Position numbers and translations under genes: made by a program
From: Pestalotiopsis fici W106-1
Taxonomy: Eukaryota; Ascomycota; Sordariomycetes; Amphisphaeriales; Sporocadaceae
Length of the DNA stretch: 64,000 nucleotides
NCBI RefSeq assembly: GCF_000516985.1
Contig: NW_006917101.1
Location: forward strand, 2,224,834 to 2,288,833
Direction of reading: 5' to 3'
Shown: positions 47,107 to 58,699 of the stretch, piece after piece
How the letters are laid out: each line of letters begins with the position of its first letter
Position numbering within the stretch: the first letter of the stretch is position 1
The notes under the pieces: model-generated
The model's database searches: none
What the model saw: the letters and a program-made list of their open reading frames with translations, nothing else
Told to the model about the DNA's origin: nothing

Positions 47107-48318
47107 ATGGAAAGGAGTGACTGGAACAGTGGCGGGATGCCGCTGTCCCGCTCATACAGTGCCTCTTCATCCTTTCTAGACACCCGGTTCAGCAATAACA
47201 AACCGAGGCTGTATCCCGAGGGAGGAAAGAGGCCTCATCCGTATGTCTTTTTCGAGGTTGCCAACGATAATGGATACGCTGCTCCTCAATACAAGAGACC
47301 ACGATTTTGCAACGCCGCTCCCGAGGCCCATAACCAGGCCCAGGTCCATGCCCCACGTGAGCCTGCCTTCTTCATTCTCAGAGAAGCTGGACGAGAAGCC
47401 GGCCAGCCAAGTCCAAGTCCGGTGCCATGCTACGATTACGACACATCGGGTTCCGCATCCAGGGTGCCGTCACCGGCCACCTCTGACAGGTTCCTGGAGA
47501 GCGAGGTGCAGCCACATCGTTTTGTGAGACCCGATTTGCGACCCCCTTTGTTGGAGAGGACATCTTCCGGCTTGTCGATTGCTCCAGAGGATGAGGACAG
47601 CAATACCCAGTCGAACTATTCCGACATGAAGAAGGATCAGCAGGCCGGTCACCGGGTGGAACGGCACTTTGCGCACTACCACAAGCCGGGACGTGACTCC
47701 AAGGCCGAGCGCATTCTCAAAAGCCTCATCTCTCCAAGATCATCGCCCGGCAAGGAGTTTGAAATCGACGATGCTGCACTGAACAATATTTTCCGTGCGA
47801 CAAACGAAATCTTCTTCTTTGGATGCCTGAGGAACCGCGTCAGGTGGGATTGGTCTGATGTGTCCAACAAGCAATACCATACCCAGATCATTGGCACCAC
47901 GGCCCTGCGAACGGCACAAGATGGTGGCTACGAGACTTTGATCGTCCTCTCGCAGAGCTATCGCAAGGACAAGCGTTACAATAGGAGGCTGCTCATCTCA
48001 ACCTTTATACATGAGTTGATCCACAGTTATCTATTCATTCGTTGTGGCTTCAAGGCGAAGCGCTTTGGAGGCCACACTGTGGGATTTCGCCGGATTGCCA
48101 GTCTGATTGACGAATGGGCTGGTCCAGATACTCTTTTCCTGAGCAATATGGAAGCAGATCTCGACGACTTTCTTCAATCACACAGCCACGAGGACATTTT
48201 CCGCAACTGTGGAATGCAGTGCTCTGAAGACATCAACCCACAACAGGCATCGTATCTATCGCCTGGTCTACGTTTATTGGATCAAAGAAGCTACAGCGAT
48301 GGATTTGATCCAATGTAA
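47107..48318 (+). CDS. SprT-like HExxH metalloprotease-domain protein A
   Basis: An intronless 403-residue protein. Residues 1 to about 215 are low-complexity (Ser/Pro/Arg-rich, disordered). The C-terminal half is a SprT-like zinc-protease domain: LNNIFRATNEIFFFGCLRNRVRWDW, then the zinc motif HELIH at 302-306 within FIHELIHSYLF, and a downstream GGHTVGFRRIA with His323 as probable third ligand. This corresponds to the HGxxF of SprT/SPRTN proteins. SprT-family enzymes such as Spartan and Wss1 degrade DNA-protein crosslinks, but this protein lacks visible PCNA, p97 or SUMO motifs. Most likely it is a fungal-specific member of unknown substrate. It is followed in tandem by a second SprT-like gene. 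Confidence 0.82.
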   Translation: MERSDWNSGGMPLSRSYSASSSFLDTRFSNNKPRLYPEGGKRPHPYVFFEVANDNGYAAPQYKRPRFCNAAPEAHNQAQVHAPREPAFFILREAGREAGQPSPSPVPCYDYDTSGSASRVPSPATSDRFLESEVQPHRFVRPDLRPPLLERTSSGLSIAPEDEDSNTQSNYSDMKKDQQAGHRVERHFAHYHKPGRDSKAERILKSLISPRSSPGKEFEIDDAALNNIFRATNEIFFFGCLRNRVRWDWSDVSNKQYHTQIIGTTALRTAQDGGYETLIVLSQSYRKDKRYNRRLLISTFIHELIHSYLFIRCGFKAKRFGGHTVGFRRIASLIDEWAGPDTLFLSNMEADLDDFLQSHSHEDIFRNCGMQCSEDINPQQASYLSPGLRLLDQRSYSDGFDPM

Positions 48319-48985
48319 GTTGATCTTGGATTCCTCCTCTTTAGGAGTGACTCTCTACGATAAATTAGAAATTTTTGTATTTTTGGCCATTGCGTTCCGT
48401 CGTTCTTCAGTATTCAGCATGGCGATGGCGTCTCTTAGCTAGGTGTTCTTTATATATATGTGATGATGGTTATTGGATTGCATAGCTGGCGGCGACTATC
48501 TCAGTTTTGCAAGGGAAATCGGAATATTTTGCATAATAGATCTTGGGTATAAAAAAGAACCACCACATGTGCATTTCTTAATATGAACCTGTCATTATCA
48601 CATCTGCTTGCCAAAGTGTTCATCTTGAAACGAAGAGGAACTGTTCGCTTTCATTTCGGTACCTTCGAGTATCAAACACATATCTACTCGATGGTTCTTG
48701 CAATCACTGGTCAACTATAGACACAATGGACAGAGGCCACAGCGTACGGAACACGCACAATTCAGTTTCGTTATCCATTGGCTAGCAAACAAGAGCATTC
48801 TATATGATTCACCGTGGCCATGAAAGTCTCAGGTCGTCTCAGTGTCGGTCAAAGGAAGCGTCAGAGAACTTGCCATAAATAGTGACATTGAAACTCTTCT
48901 CACAATGTCATGTACAATAACATCAAGTATCCAAGACCGAATTCCTTGAGTATCAACACCATCTCTCCAGTGGATCACAAATACA
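48319..48985. other. Spacer between the two SprT-like genes
   Basis: About 670 bp of AT-richer sequence with no coding evidence. It contains the promoter of the second gene. Confidence 0.55.
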
Positions 48986-49906
48986 ATGTCTCAATCACAT
49001 ATTTGCACCAAAAAGCATTATCGGCCGCCTGGATACGTTCGAGGTGGCGATCAGCGCCGGCCCGCCTTGGTATTCCAAGGCTACAAGGCTCGCCCCTTGC
49101 TCAACTGTACGGTAGGGAGCTTTTGGGAGGTCCCGACTAATGAGCTTGCTCAAGCCCAGATCAAGGCGAAAACAAGATATCAGGAGCTATTTGGTAAATA
49201 CAGCAAAATGACACGGCAACAGCTTCATAAACAGGATCTTCCCAAGATGTTGACAAAGTTTGCCCACCAGCTCGATGAATTCTTCTTCTTTGGATCCCTT
49301 TTCAATAGCTCAGGAATCCGTGTCCATGTTCAGTTGCTCCCAGAGCATCGCGAGCATCTCTGTTTAGGCCGGGCTTTCAGTGATGAGGCAAATGACATGG
49401 AGCGATTCGTGCAAATCGCACGTCGCACCCGTGTCCCCGTGGGTCGTGCCAAGCTCTCGCTCGTCGACATGCTGGGGGTGCTCTACCACGAGCTCCTTCA
49501 CACGTACTTGGGCCTCTATCTATGCCAAAGTGACGGCTGTGAGTGGTACCGCCTCAACGCTGAAGGCCTGAGCGGACACGGGCCCGTGTTCCGCGCCCTG
49601 GAGCACACCGGCCTCAAGACGCTGCAGTCGTGGGGCACGCAAAAGGGCGAAACGGTCATCCCGCCCGAGTGGCATGATGACTTTGTCTGGACGGCATCGT
49701 GGCAGGAAGAGTGTCAAGAGGTTACTTCGTGCAAGGAACTTGGCAAGATCCCACACGCGCATCTGGCCAATTTGCGGCATAATCCTTCGCCCAACGAGAT
49801 TATCCAGGTTCGAGGAATAAAAGTCATCATTGACGGTCCGCGCCTCAGGCGCCATGTCAAGAAGAACGCCAAAAAGGATAGAAAGCATCAAAGGAAGCAG
49901 ACATGA
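48986..49906 (+). CDS. SprT-like HExxH metalloprotease-domain protein B
   Basis: An intronless 306-residue protein on the same strand as, and 667 bp after, SprT-like protein A. A basic N-terminus precedes LTKFAHQLDEFFFFGSLFN, which parallels FRATNEIFFFGCLRN of protein A. The zinc motif HELLH is at 168-172 in YHELLHTYLGLYLC. The third-ligand motif GHGPVFRALE (His198) is closer to the SprT consensus than in protein A. The C-terminal tail is strongly basic (KKNAKKDRKHQRKQT), which could bind nucleic acid or be a nuclear signal. The two genes look like ancient paralogues or a recurrent pair rather than a recent duplication. The substrate is unknown. Confidence 0.8.
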   Translation: MSQSHICTKKHYRPPGYVRGGDQRRPALVFQGYKARPLLNCTVGSFWEVPTNELAQAQIKAKTRYQELFGKYSKMTRQQLHKQDLPKMLTKFAHQLDEFFFFGSLFNSSGIRVHVQLLPEHREHLCLGRAFSDEANDMERFVQIARRTRVPVGRAKLSLVDMLGVLYHELLHTYLGLYLCQSDGCEWYRLNAEGLSGHGPVFRALEHTGLKTLQSWGTQKGETVIPPEWHDDFVWTASWQEECQEVTSCKELGKIPHAHLANLRHNPSPNEIIQVRGIKVIIDGPRLRRHVKKNAKKDRKHQRKQT

Positions 49907-50756
49907 CGTGAAGGCCACGGTAGAGCTCGCTCGATGTCATTAACTAGTCATTCTTAGATGATTGTGGTACAAGTATTGGAAGATGAGGTTCAATTGAAAT
50001 CGGCTTTTGCTAAATATTCTCATTGAAAGAGTTTACGAAAACTTTGTCTTTTTGATGTATATGATGATCTCGGGTAATTATTCCAGCCATCAAGTATACT
50101 AAGTTTCGCCGAGTAGGTAAAGGCTGATTTATCAAAGTACAAGTAGTAGCAAAAGTATGTCAAGAAATCGCATGAGACTTCTAACCATGGATGATGCTAT
50201 TGCATAATGAAATGAAATGGTTTAGTGAAAGATATTCGACCCTTTTCTGGGAGTCCAATGCGATTGTTGGCCAATGAACAATTATATCAAAAGAACAATT
50301 CGTTGGAATATCGGCCCGCTTAACTACCTTTCTTCATAGATGGTATTCATTCAAACTTTAACATTGCACAGGATACAGCAAAAGACTGATCATAATAAGG
50401 CAAAAATGAAGTCTAGGGAGACAGTGATGAACAGCTGGTCACAATATAGGTAGATGACTTCAATTCCTTGTGATTCCACTTTAAGAATCAATATATATCC
50501 AAATGATGGAATTGACACTCCCCGTATGTCTGAACATGAGCGCCAATCATAATAGCACTCTGTACCCAATAAGGTTATCATACTTTCAAGCCGGCGTCAC
50601 GATTCCTTACTTGCGTGATCTGTCCCCACCCCACCATTCCGTTATCTGCTTGCGGCCACATATAATCGGATCATCTACTATTTGTAGATACTGAACAGGC
50701 ATATACCTATAGTCATCCACTATATATAATACTCACCCTTTTCAAAGTAATTCATA
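49907..50756. other. Intergenic at the border of the RIP-degraded block
   Basis: Normal-composition, AT-rich intergenic DNA that still contains CpA and TpG. It includes the promoter of the truncated oxygenase fragment. Confidence 0.55.
50720..50729 (+). promoter_or_regulatory. Candidate TATA box upstream of the oxygenase fragment
   Basis: TATATATAAT lies about 30-40 bp before the ATG at 50,757. This supports the view that a real gene 5' end is preserved here. Confidence 0.4.
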
Positions 50757-50861
50757 ATGAATTCTGAAAAGTCATCGTTTAGCGAGATTCCAACAATAGA
50801 CCTGGCCCTGGCCGAGAACCCCGCCTCGCTCCCGCGCGTGCTACAGCTCAACTATCAGTAA
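50757..50861 (+). pseudogene. Truncated N-terminus of a 2-oxoglutarate/Fe(II) dioxygenase-like gene
   Basis: Thirty-four codons beginning MNSEKSSFSE continue IPTIDLALAENPASLPRVLQ and stop at LNYQ. The IPxIDL start and the following helix match the N-terminal domain (DIOX_N) of isopenicillin-N-synthase-like oxygenases. The catalytic HxD..H jelly roll is missing, because at about 50,850-50,862 the sequence changes abruptly into AT-rich RIP-degraded DNA. The fragment itself is GC-rich and not RIP-mutated. It appears to be a gene cut by a transposable-element insertion; the rest may lie beyond the window or be lost. The call rests on a short match, so the family is probable rather than certain. 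Confidence 0.5.
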
Positions 50862-52097
50862 GGGCAAATTGCCATTTTTGGTAATTTTGGCCCCTAAAAG
50901 GGCTGTCTTAGGAGGGTTTCCCTTTCCCGGAGGAGGGCCGATAAGGGCCGATAAGGGCCGTAAAGGCATTTTAGAGGGCAATTAGAAGGACCCCCTAATT
51001 TTAAAGGGTATTTTAAAGGCGTCGGGAGGAACGGTCTTTTTAAGCGCGATAAAAACGGGTATTTAGTATTATTATATAGCGTTAAAAAAGGTATTTAGAA
51101 TTAATACGAATAAATATAATTTTAAATCTATTTATCCGTATAATTATAATATTTATTAAATATAATAAATTAATAATTAAGCGTAATTATTTATTTAAAC
51201 GATTTATTTTTATTTTATAGCGCTGCCCTCCCCCCGATTATAGCGGGCTAAGGCGTATTAATTAATTATAATAATCGGTGCCCGCCGTAAAATAGAATTA
51301 AGCGTATAAAATAAAATTTTTTAAATATAACGCAATCGTATTTTATAAATTATATAAAATCTAATAAAATGCGAAAATAGCTATAAAAATAATAATAAAT
51401 AAATAATATTATTTATTAAATAAATAGCTTAATATTTAATTATTATTATTATTATTATAGCGTTAACGGGCAAAATTAGCGCTTGCCGCGATTATTACCT
51501 AAATATTAATTAAAATAAACCTTTTTTTAACGTATAATTAGGCTTAGCTAGCTAAATTACGCGTTTTTAAAAAAGCTTTTTTTATTTAATTAATATTATA
51601 CCTAAAATATATTATTATATATTTAGGTATATTTTTATTTATTATTAATAAAAAGCTTAATTAGCTTATTAATATATAAAATAAAATATAAAATTAAATT
51701 AATTTAAATTAATTATTACCGATAATTACCTAAGCCGCGAATTAGGCCCGGGAAATAAATTAAAATTAATTTTATAATATTATAATTATAAATTTATATA
51801 AAAAGCTAATATAAATAGGCTATTTATATAAAATATATAATTATAAACCTTATTTATATTAATATGCTTTCGAATATTAAAAATATATAATTAAGCGTTT
51901 TTATTCGACGTTTAAAAAATAAATATTAAGTATTTAATTAGCGTCGCCTAAGAAATAAAATAATAATACCGATTTTTAGGCAAAAAAAATTAAAAATTAT
52001 TATAAAAAAACCCGCGATATTCGTTTATAATAAAATAATTTAAATTTTTTGTTAATTTTTTATTAAAATTTTTTTTAATTTTAGCGATATTAATATT
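50862..52097. mobile_element. Unidentified RIP-degraded repeat, left end
   Basis: The first 200 bp keep some GC and hold short direct repeats (ATAAGGGCCG three times, about 50,938-50,962) and near-palindromes (GGGCAAATTGCC, GCCCCTAAAAGGGC), as at a transposon end. From about 51,050 the DNA is AT-rich with almost no CpA or TpG. No coding remnant was recognised. It may be a DNA transposon whose other end lies outside. Confidence 0.45.
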
Positions 52098-52270
52098 TGT
52101 GACGGGATATTCACTCCATACACTTATAGTTCTTAAGGGGATCTTTAAATTAGATTAGTTAAGCTCCATAAAAGCTCCTGGATAGGTATATAAATACGAC
52201 CTACCCTTTATTTTATTTATATAAAATCAGATTACTTTTAATTATTTATTTATACCTATATACCGCTTTT
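52098..52270 (+). repeat. Candidate LTR of the plus-strand copia element
   Basis: An island in which CpA and TpG persist (CACTCCATACACTT). It starts TGTGACGGG and has a TATA box. The right end is uncertain, and no second copy is in the window. Confidence 0.35.
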
Positions 52271-54699
52271 ATTAGGTAATATCGAAACCCTAAATTATAA
52301 ATTCTTTTAATTATTATAATTATAAACCCGGTATATACGTAGCTAAGCTATTATTAAATTTTCCGTATATTTATATTATTTAATAAGATGCTAACGGAAT
52401 TTAATTTTTAAAATTTAATTTTTAAGATTTTAACTAATATTTTAAACTCGATTTTTAAAATTAAAGCATTAAAAACCCCGTTTTTTTATAAAAAATATTA
52501 TTTTACGCGAGCTTCGATACCTAAAGCCATACGGTCAAAATTAAGCTTATTTACCAAAAAAACTAGGTAGCTTAGTTTTTATAATATCGGTTTTTTTCGG
52601 AATAAAATATTATTTAGGATTATATTAATTTTAAATCGACGAAATTATAGCTATAGGCTAAATAGCTCTTTTTAATAAAAATTTATAAATTTAAGCTTTA
52701 ATACTAATTTAAAAACGATTTAATTTAGTAGATTTCCGACTAAAATAAAAAAAATCTAAATACTAAAAAAAATAAATTTATTTTTTCCGAGCTTTTTCGC
52801 TAAAAAAAAGCTTTTCGAAAAATTTTTTTAAAAATCTAAAATTTAAGCGTTTAATTTTAAAAAAAAATTTGTTATTTAACGGTATACTAATAAATTTAAA
52901 AAATAAATATAAAATTTTATAAATATTAAGCTTTAAATAATTATATTTATAAAAGCTTTAAATTAAAATAACTATATTATTCGGAATTTTTGCCGTATAT
53001 TTTAAAATTTAATAGTTTTAACCGAAAAGAATTTTTTAAAATAGGTTTTTAAAAAATATAGGAACGTATTTATTAAAGCTAATTAAGCTTAAAACCTTAT
53101 TATTTAGCACCGAAAATAATATAAAAAATTTAAATTAGCGCGCTGTTATAAATTGGAAATAGTAATTGGTTTTTTCGCTATAAATAATTTTTTAAACGCC
53201 GTTAATAATAAAATCCTTTTAAAATAAGGAATATCGATTAAAAAAAAATTAATAAATAATTATATTTTACAAATTTTACGCTTTTAAATTTAAAAAATAT
53301 GCTTTAGAAAAATCTGCACCTAAAAAATAAAATTAGCCGATTTCGGTAATAGGTTTTCGCCGCTTTTAACGCCGATAGCTTTAGCTTTAAAGCTTTTAAT
53401 TTAAAAAGCTCCGGAAACCCCGATAAAAATATTACGTGCCTATATCGAGCTTTTAAAAAAATTATTTACCGATAGCCTTTAAAGCAATATTTTATCCTAA
53501 AATATACGTTTACGGGTTTTATTAAACGCATTATTAAAATATTAAATAATAAAGCTTTAAAAAAAATTCGAGCTTAAATTAAATATAATAAATATAAAAT
53601 TTTAAAAGGTAACCTAAAAAAAAACTAAATTAAAAACTAAAAATTTAGAGTTATAAATTAATAAAATCCGTTTAAAACCTCTAATCCTTAGCTTACCGGC
53701 AATTTTAATGCTATAATTATAAATCCCTATATCGTCGGTTTAAATAACTAATTAGCGGTATATTTTATTATTTAATTTAAACACTTTTTATACGAAAATA
53801 CCCTTTTAAATAATTATAAATTAGTTTACGTCGCTAACGACCCTAAATTATTCGTTTTAGGCTCCTTTAGGCCTAATAAAACTGGATCTATAATCGAAGT
53901 TAAAACCTTAGCTTTATTTATTAAGGGATACGGAACTAAAATTATTAAAAACGTGCTTAAAGGTTTTAATAATTAAATTATAATATTAACCTTAATTAAC
54001 GTAGCCTATATCCTTAATTTTTATTATAATATCGTATCGGAAATTAAATTAAAAAAAAAAGCGTTTAAAAATATAATTTTAATATTATTTTTAAAATTAG
54101 TAATTTAAAATAAAATTAAATAATTGCTAAATTTATAAAAAAATATAACCTAATATTTTTTTAATATATCGAATTTATTATTTGCCTTTTTAAAATCTTT
54201 TCCGAAATAAACGTAAGCTTTTATTATTTAATAGCTTTTAAACGTATTAGCTATCGAAAACTATAACGGTTAAAAAATTATATTAAGCTTAAAATTAATA
54301 ATAAAAAGCTTTAATATTTACGCTTCGGATATTTAAAAGCAAATATATTCCGAAATTTAATATACCGAGCAAAAAATATTAAAATTTAAAAAATATAATA
54401 ATTCGATTATAAAATATATGCTCGAATTTCCGTAAGCTAAATAATCTTTAAAAAAGCTCGAAAATACCAGTTTATAAAACTTTTTTATCGAATTTTAATT
54501 AATATAATTTATTACCTAAAAGCTTTAAATAGGTTTTTTAAAACGTTTATTTTTAAAAAAAATAATTTAAAAAATATTTTAAATATTTGTTACGATTAAA
54601 AAAAGCCCTAAAAATTATTTTTATAATTTAAAATTTCGTCGCGATAATAAAAAAATAATATAAACTAAACGTTTTTATATTATTTTTCGACGGAAAAAG

Positions 54700-55290
54700 C
54701 TTTTTAATATTATATTAAGGAAAAGGAGATTTCGAGCGCTAGGTATAACGGGAAGGTATCGAGCTAAAAATTAGCGTTTCTTATATTTATAAATTTTATA
54801 AAAATATTAAAAAAGCTAATAAAAAAATCGAATAAAAAACCGTAAAAATATTTTAATCGGCTAATTTTTTTAAGCTTTTATAGGGAAAGGCTTTTAAAGC
54901 CGCTATATATTTATATAATATAAGCCTATTTTAATTAAATAGCTTTAAATCCCTAAACGAAACCTTAAATTTTTAATTTCGGGGATATTTTTAATAATAT
55001 ATACCAAAATTAACTAAAGCTTTAACCGATAATTTACGGCTTAATTAAAGCTTAATATATATATATAGGTACGCGTATTATTTTTTAATTAAAAATCGGA
55101 AATAAAACCTAAAATTTACCCGATAAAAAACCGAATATAAAGCTTACCTAGGCTATTTAATAGGCTATTATATAAATAAATTTTTTCGAGTTTAAGTTTT
55201 AAGTATAAAAAATATAATTATAATATATAATATTAAATTTAATAAAATACGGTTTTATAAAAAAAGCATCCGGAAAAAAAAGCTTATTAT
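54700..55290 (+). pseudogene. Copia integrase remnant
   Basis: The plus-strand translation is broken by stops, yet conserved copia integrase spacing remains (KAAIYLYN, then the segment that in intact elements encodes the GCRAY..GYLVGY region). The stops are at TAA/TAG positions expected from C-to-T and G-to-A RIP changes. It is a dead remnant. Confidence 0.55.
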
Positions 55291-55919
55291 TTAATAATAT
55301 AAGCGCGATAATATTATTTAAAAAATTAAAATTAGCGAGCCGAGCTATATTAAAAACGATTTATTCGCTAAATTAAATTTATAAAATATATATAATAATT
55401 AATAAATTTTATACGATTTAAAGGGTAAAAAAGCTAAAAATACGGTTTTTAATAGCTTAATATAAATCGTTAAATAGCTCGAAAATAACGAAAAAATTGG
55501 TTATTTTAATAATCAAAAATCGAATATTTACCTAAATATTTTTTTAAAAGCTGCTAAAGCTTTTAAGCTAGGAATGCATATAGGATTATTATTTTTAAAA
55601 ATAACGCTTAAACCTTAAATTATAACCGGATTAGCTAACTAAAATTATAAAAATATTTTATTAATAAGCATAAAAAATAAGCTTTAAAATTTTTACCGTA
55701 AAATGCACTCGAACGGATAAAATAGGACAAAAAAAGCTTACTAAAATATAATAAAAAATATAAAATCTCTAAAAATAATAAATAAAAATTTTAAAAAAAT
55801 TAATTTATAAACGCTTCCGAATATTAAAACGAAGCCAATATTAAAATTTATACTAATATTTCTAAAATAAAAATCCTAATTAGATCTATTAATTTAAAAA
55901 AAACGTCTTTATTAATAAC

Positions 55920-56548
55920 TGTTCTAAGGTATAATTGGTGGATCATAAACTTAGGCACAGGGAAGCGTTTATATGATTCGTAGAATCAGGCCGTAGAGAG
56001 TAGTTATAAGGCTATATAACTGATTTATTGAAGCTTAAGGAAAAAATAACTAACTACGGAGGAATAACTACCTTTTATACTTATAAAATCAACTAATAAA
56101 AATATTTTAAAATATATTACTAATAAATTAGATTTATAATTAAGTTAATTAGTAATAAAGTTGATTTATAATCGAAGAAACTATCGAAATCTATAGATTT
56201 TTATAATATAGGTTACCCTATAACCTAAGGCCATTATAGCCAGGTGCACTGGCTATATTTAGTGGGGCTGGATCTAGTGGAATATTCCATTAGATTCTAG
56301 TGGGTTCTAGTAGCCATAATGGCTATAATAATTAATTATAATAATTTATTAATTATATAGCACTATAAATAATAGCTATAAATAGTGCTATATTAATTAT
56401 AGGTTAGTATAAGGTAAGTTTTACTGATTTCCTATATATCGTTATTTAACGATATTTTAATAGGTTTTATAGCTGTTATAACGATATAATATATATTATA
56501 AAGCTAATTTTATGCATTATACGATATTATATTAATATCCGTATAACA
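55920..56548 (-). repeat. 3' LTR of the minus-strand copia element
   Basis: On the plus strand it begins TGTTCTAAGG and ends CCGTATAACA (TG..CA). It aligns end to end with 61346-61965, the differences being almost all C/T and G/A. Confidence 0.85.
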
Positions 56549-56561
56549 CTCCCCTTATTAA
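56549..56561 (-). other. Polypurine tract
   Basis: Minus-strand AATAAGGGGAGTG directly abuts the 3' LTR. This is the usual plus-strand primer site of LTR retrotransposons. Confidence 0.65.
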
Positions 56562-56839
56562 ATAGTATCGGTTAAATTTAATAATTTGATAAATTTCTAA
56601 AATTTATCTTTAGGAAATGGCTTTATAAGGCCGTTTGCTGGTATATCGTTAGTTAAAATATATTCGATTTAAATATTTTTATTTTTAACTTTTTGCTATA
56701 CGTAAAAATACCGTATAACCGTATATTTAATACGTTAGTAATATTCCGGATTATATACTAAATTTATAGCCCCCGTATTATTTTTTTTAATTAATACGGT
56801 GTTTATATTAATTCCGATTTCCGTAAAAAGATTTTTTAA

Positions 56840-57277
56840 CTATATTGCTTTACGGGTAGCCTGTTTTAGCCCGTTAAATTTAGCTTCGGTGGTTAATAAA
56901 GAAATCGTAAATTGCCGTTTCGATTTTTAATTTATCGGCCCGTTATTTAAAGTAAATAAATAACCGGATATTGATTTACGGGTTTCGTAATTATTAGCAA
57001 AATCGGTATCGGAATAACTTATTAATCCGGGTTTTATTTTCCCGTTAAAGGTAATTCTAAAATAATAATGGGATTTTAAATAATTAAATACCCCTTTTAC
57101 CCCTTTTATCGTGGTTTTCGATGGGTTTTGCATATATTTGGCTAAATATGCTATAGGGTAAGCTAGGTCGGGCCTGGTTTGGATTATAGCATATATTAAT
57201 CCACTTAATAAATGCTGATATAAGTGGATAAATTCCTTTAAAGCCGGTTTTTCGTTGCTTTCTTTTGCCGTATGCAA
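56840..57277 (-). pseudogene. Copia reverse transcriptase/RNase H C-terminal remnant
   Basis: A 116-codon open stretch (56927-57277) has typical copia wording: YQHLLSGLIYAIIQTRPDLA, YLAKYMQNPSK, YLKSHYYFRITFNG, SYSDTDFANNYETRKSISGY. The same frame continues past a stop toward 56,840 with QFTISLLTTEAKF, the next conserved block. It is the only sizeable open frame in the whole RIP block. It belongs to the minus-strand element. Confidence 0.85.
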
Positions 57278-58699
57278 CGATTTTGGGAATCTAGGGCTAA
57301 ATGGTATATTAGCCGGTTTTATATCGGAAAATCCGTTGATTTCTAGTAACTTTTTAAGGTAAATTGCCTGGTTTATACGAATTGTTTTATTTTTTCGATT
57401 TTTTTTAATTTATATACCGAGAAAATAAGAGATTGGTTTTAAATCCTTTATTTCGAATTTTTTCGAAATATCCTATTTTAATTAGTTAATTTTACGTAAA
57501 TTAGGGCTAAAAATTAGGAAATTATTTATATAAGTTATAATAAAAATATTAAATTTTTTATTATAATAAGCTAATTCGTTTAAAATAAATGGATTAAATC
57601 TAAGCTTTTTTAGGCTATTTTTTAGCGTAATTTGCTATTAGCGTAGATTTTATTTAAAACCGTATAAGGCCTTTTTAAGCTAAATTACCTAGGAGTCGTC
57701 GTTTTTTTAATCGAAATTATTTAATTCCGGGTTTTCGGAAAAAAATTCGGATAATCCGTTTATAAAGGTAATATATATATTTTTGTATAATTCCCCGTTT
57801 AAAAAGGCACCGATTATATTAATTTATTCGATTTCCTAATCGTAATAGGCTGCTAAGGCTAATAAAAGCCTTTAAATAGTGGATTTTATTTTTGTAGCGA
57901 ACGTTTCGAAATAATCGATTTTATATCGTTATTCGAATTTACGTAAAACTAATTTAGCCTTATATTTATCGATATTTCTATTTTTATCGGTTTTTTTTTA
58001 AATACCTATTTTACGGATAATAGGATTTTACCGGCTTTTTAGATTTTATTTCGATCGATAGCTTAAAAAGTCTTTTTTTAAATTAATTGCCGTAATTTAG
58101 CGTATATAGCCTGGTTTTATTTTTTTTTAGGGCTTTTTAGCGCCTGTTTTATGGTTTTCGGTTCCGTATAGCCTGAATTTTTAATAATTAAATAATACGA
58201 GATATCGGCGAATAATTCGTCGTATTTAACGAATTTATTTCGTTCGGAATCCGTAAGTTTTAGAAAAATTACTTTAATATTCGATTTATTTAAAATAATC
58301 GAAAAGGTATTATTAATATTTATAAATTCGGAATTTATACTAAATTTATTATCTATATTAAATTCGTTCCCGGGTAAATTCGGTCGATCGTTAATTATAA
58401 ATTTATTCGTAATAAATCGAAAAATTCGATCGTTTCCGGGAATTAAATTTAGTAGATTTTATAGATTTACCGTTTCCGGAATTTATAATTGGATAAATTT
58501 ACCGTCGGTGGAACTTTTATCCGGTGTTATTTCCTGATCCGGTAATTCCGAATCCGGTAATTTCTCCTTTTTTTCGATTTTTAGGTAATAATCGAATATA
58601 AAAGGTCCGTATAATTTATAATTTATACGGTCGATCGGAAAAATATACGTAATAAATTTTATTACCGTTATATCTAATTATTTTCCCGTTTTCGGTAAT

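Larger units (their letters stand above)
52098..55919 (+). mobile_element. Truncated, RIP-degraded Ty1/copia retrotransposon (plus orientation)
   Basis: A candidate LTR starts TGTGACGGG at 52,098 and contains a TATATAAATA box near 52,188. Downstream, translated plus-strand frames with many stops still show copia integrase order at about 54,780-55,280. An LW..KAAIYLYNIS-like stretch is followed by the C-terminal region ending in IKFNKIRFY-like text, the equivalent of the family's RDVxFDE segment. The reverse transcriptase part is not found before 55,919, where a second copia element begins, so this copy looks interrupted or truncated. It is non-functional. Confidence 0.6.
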
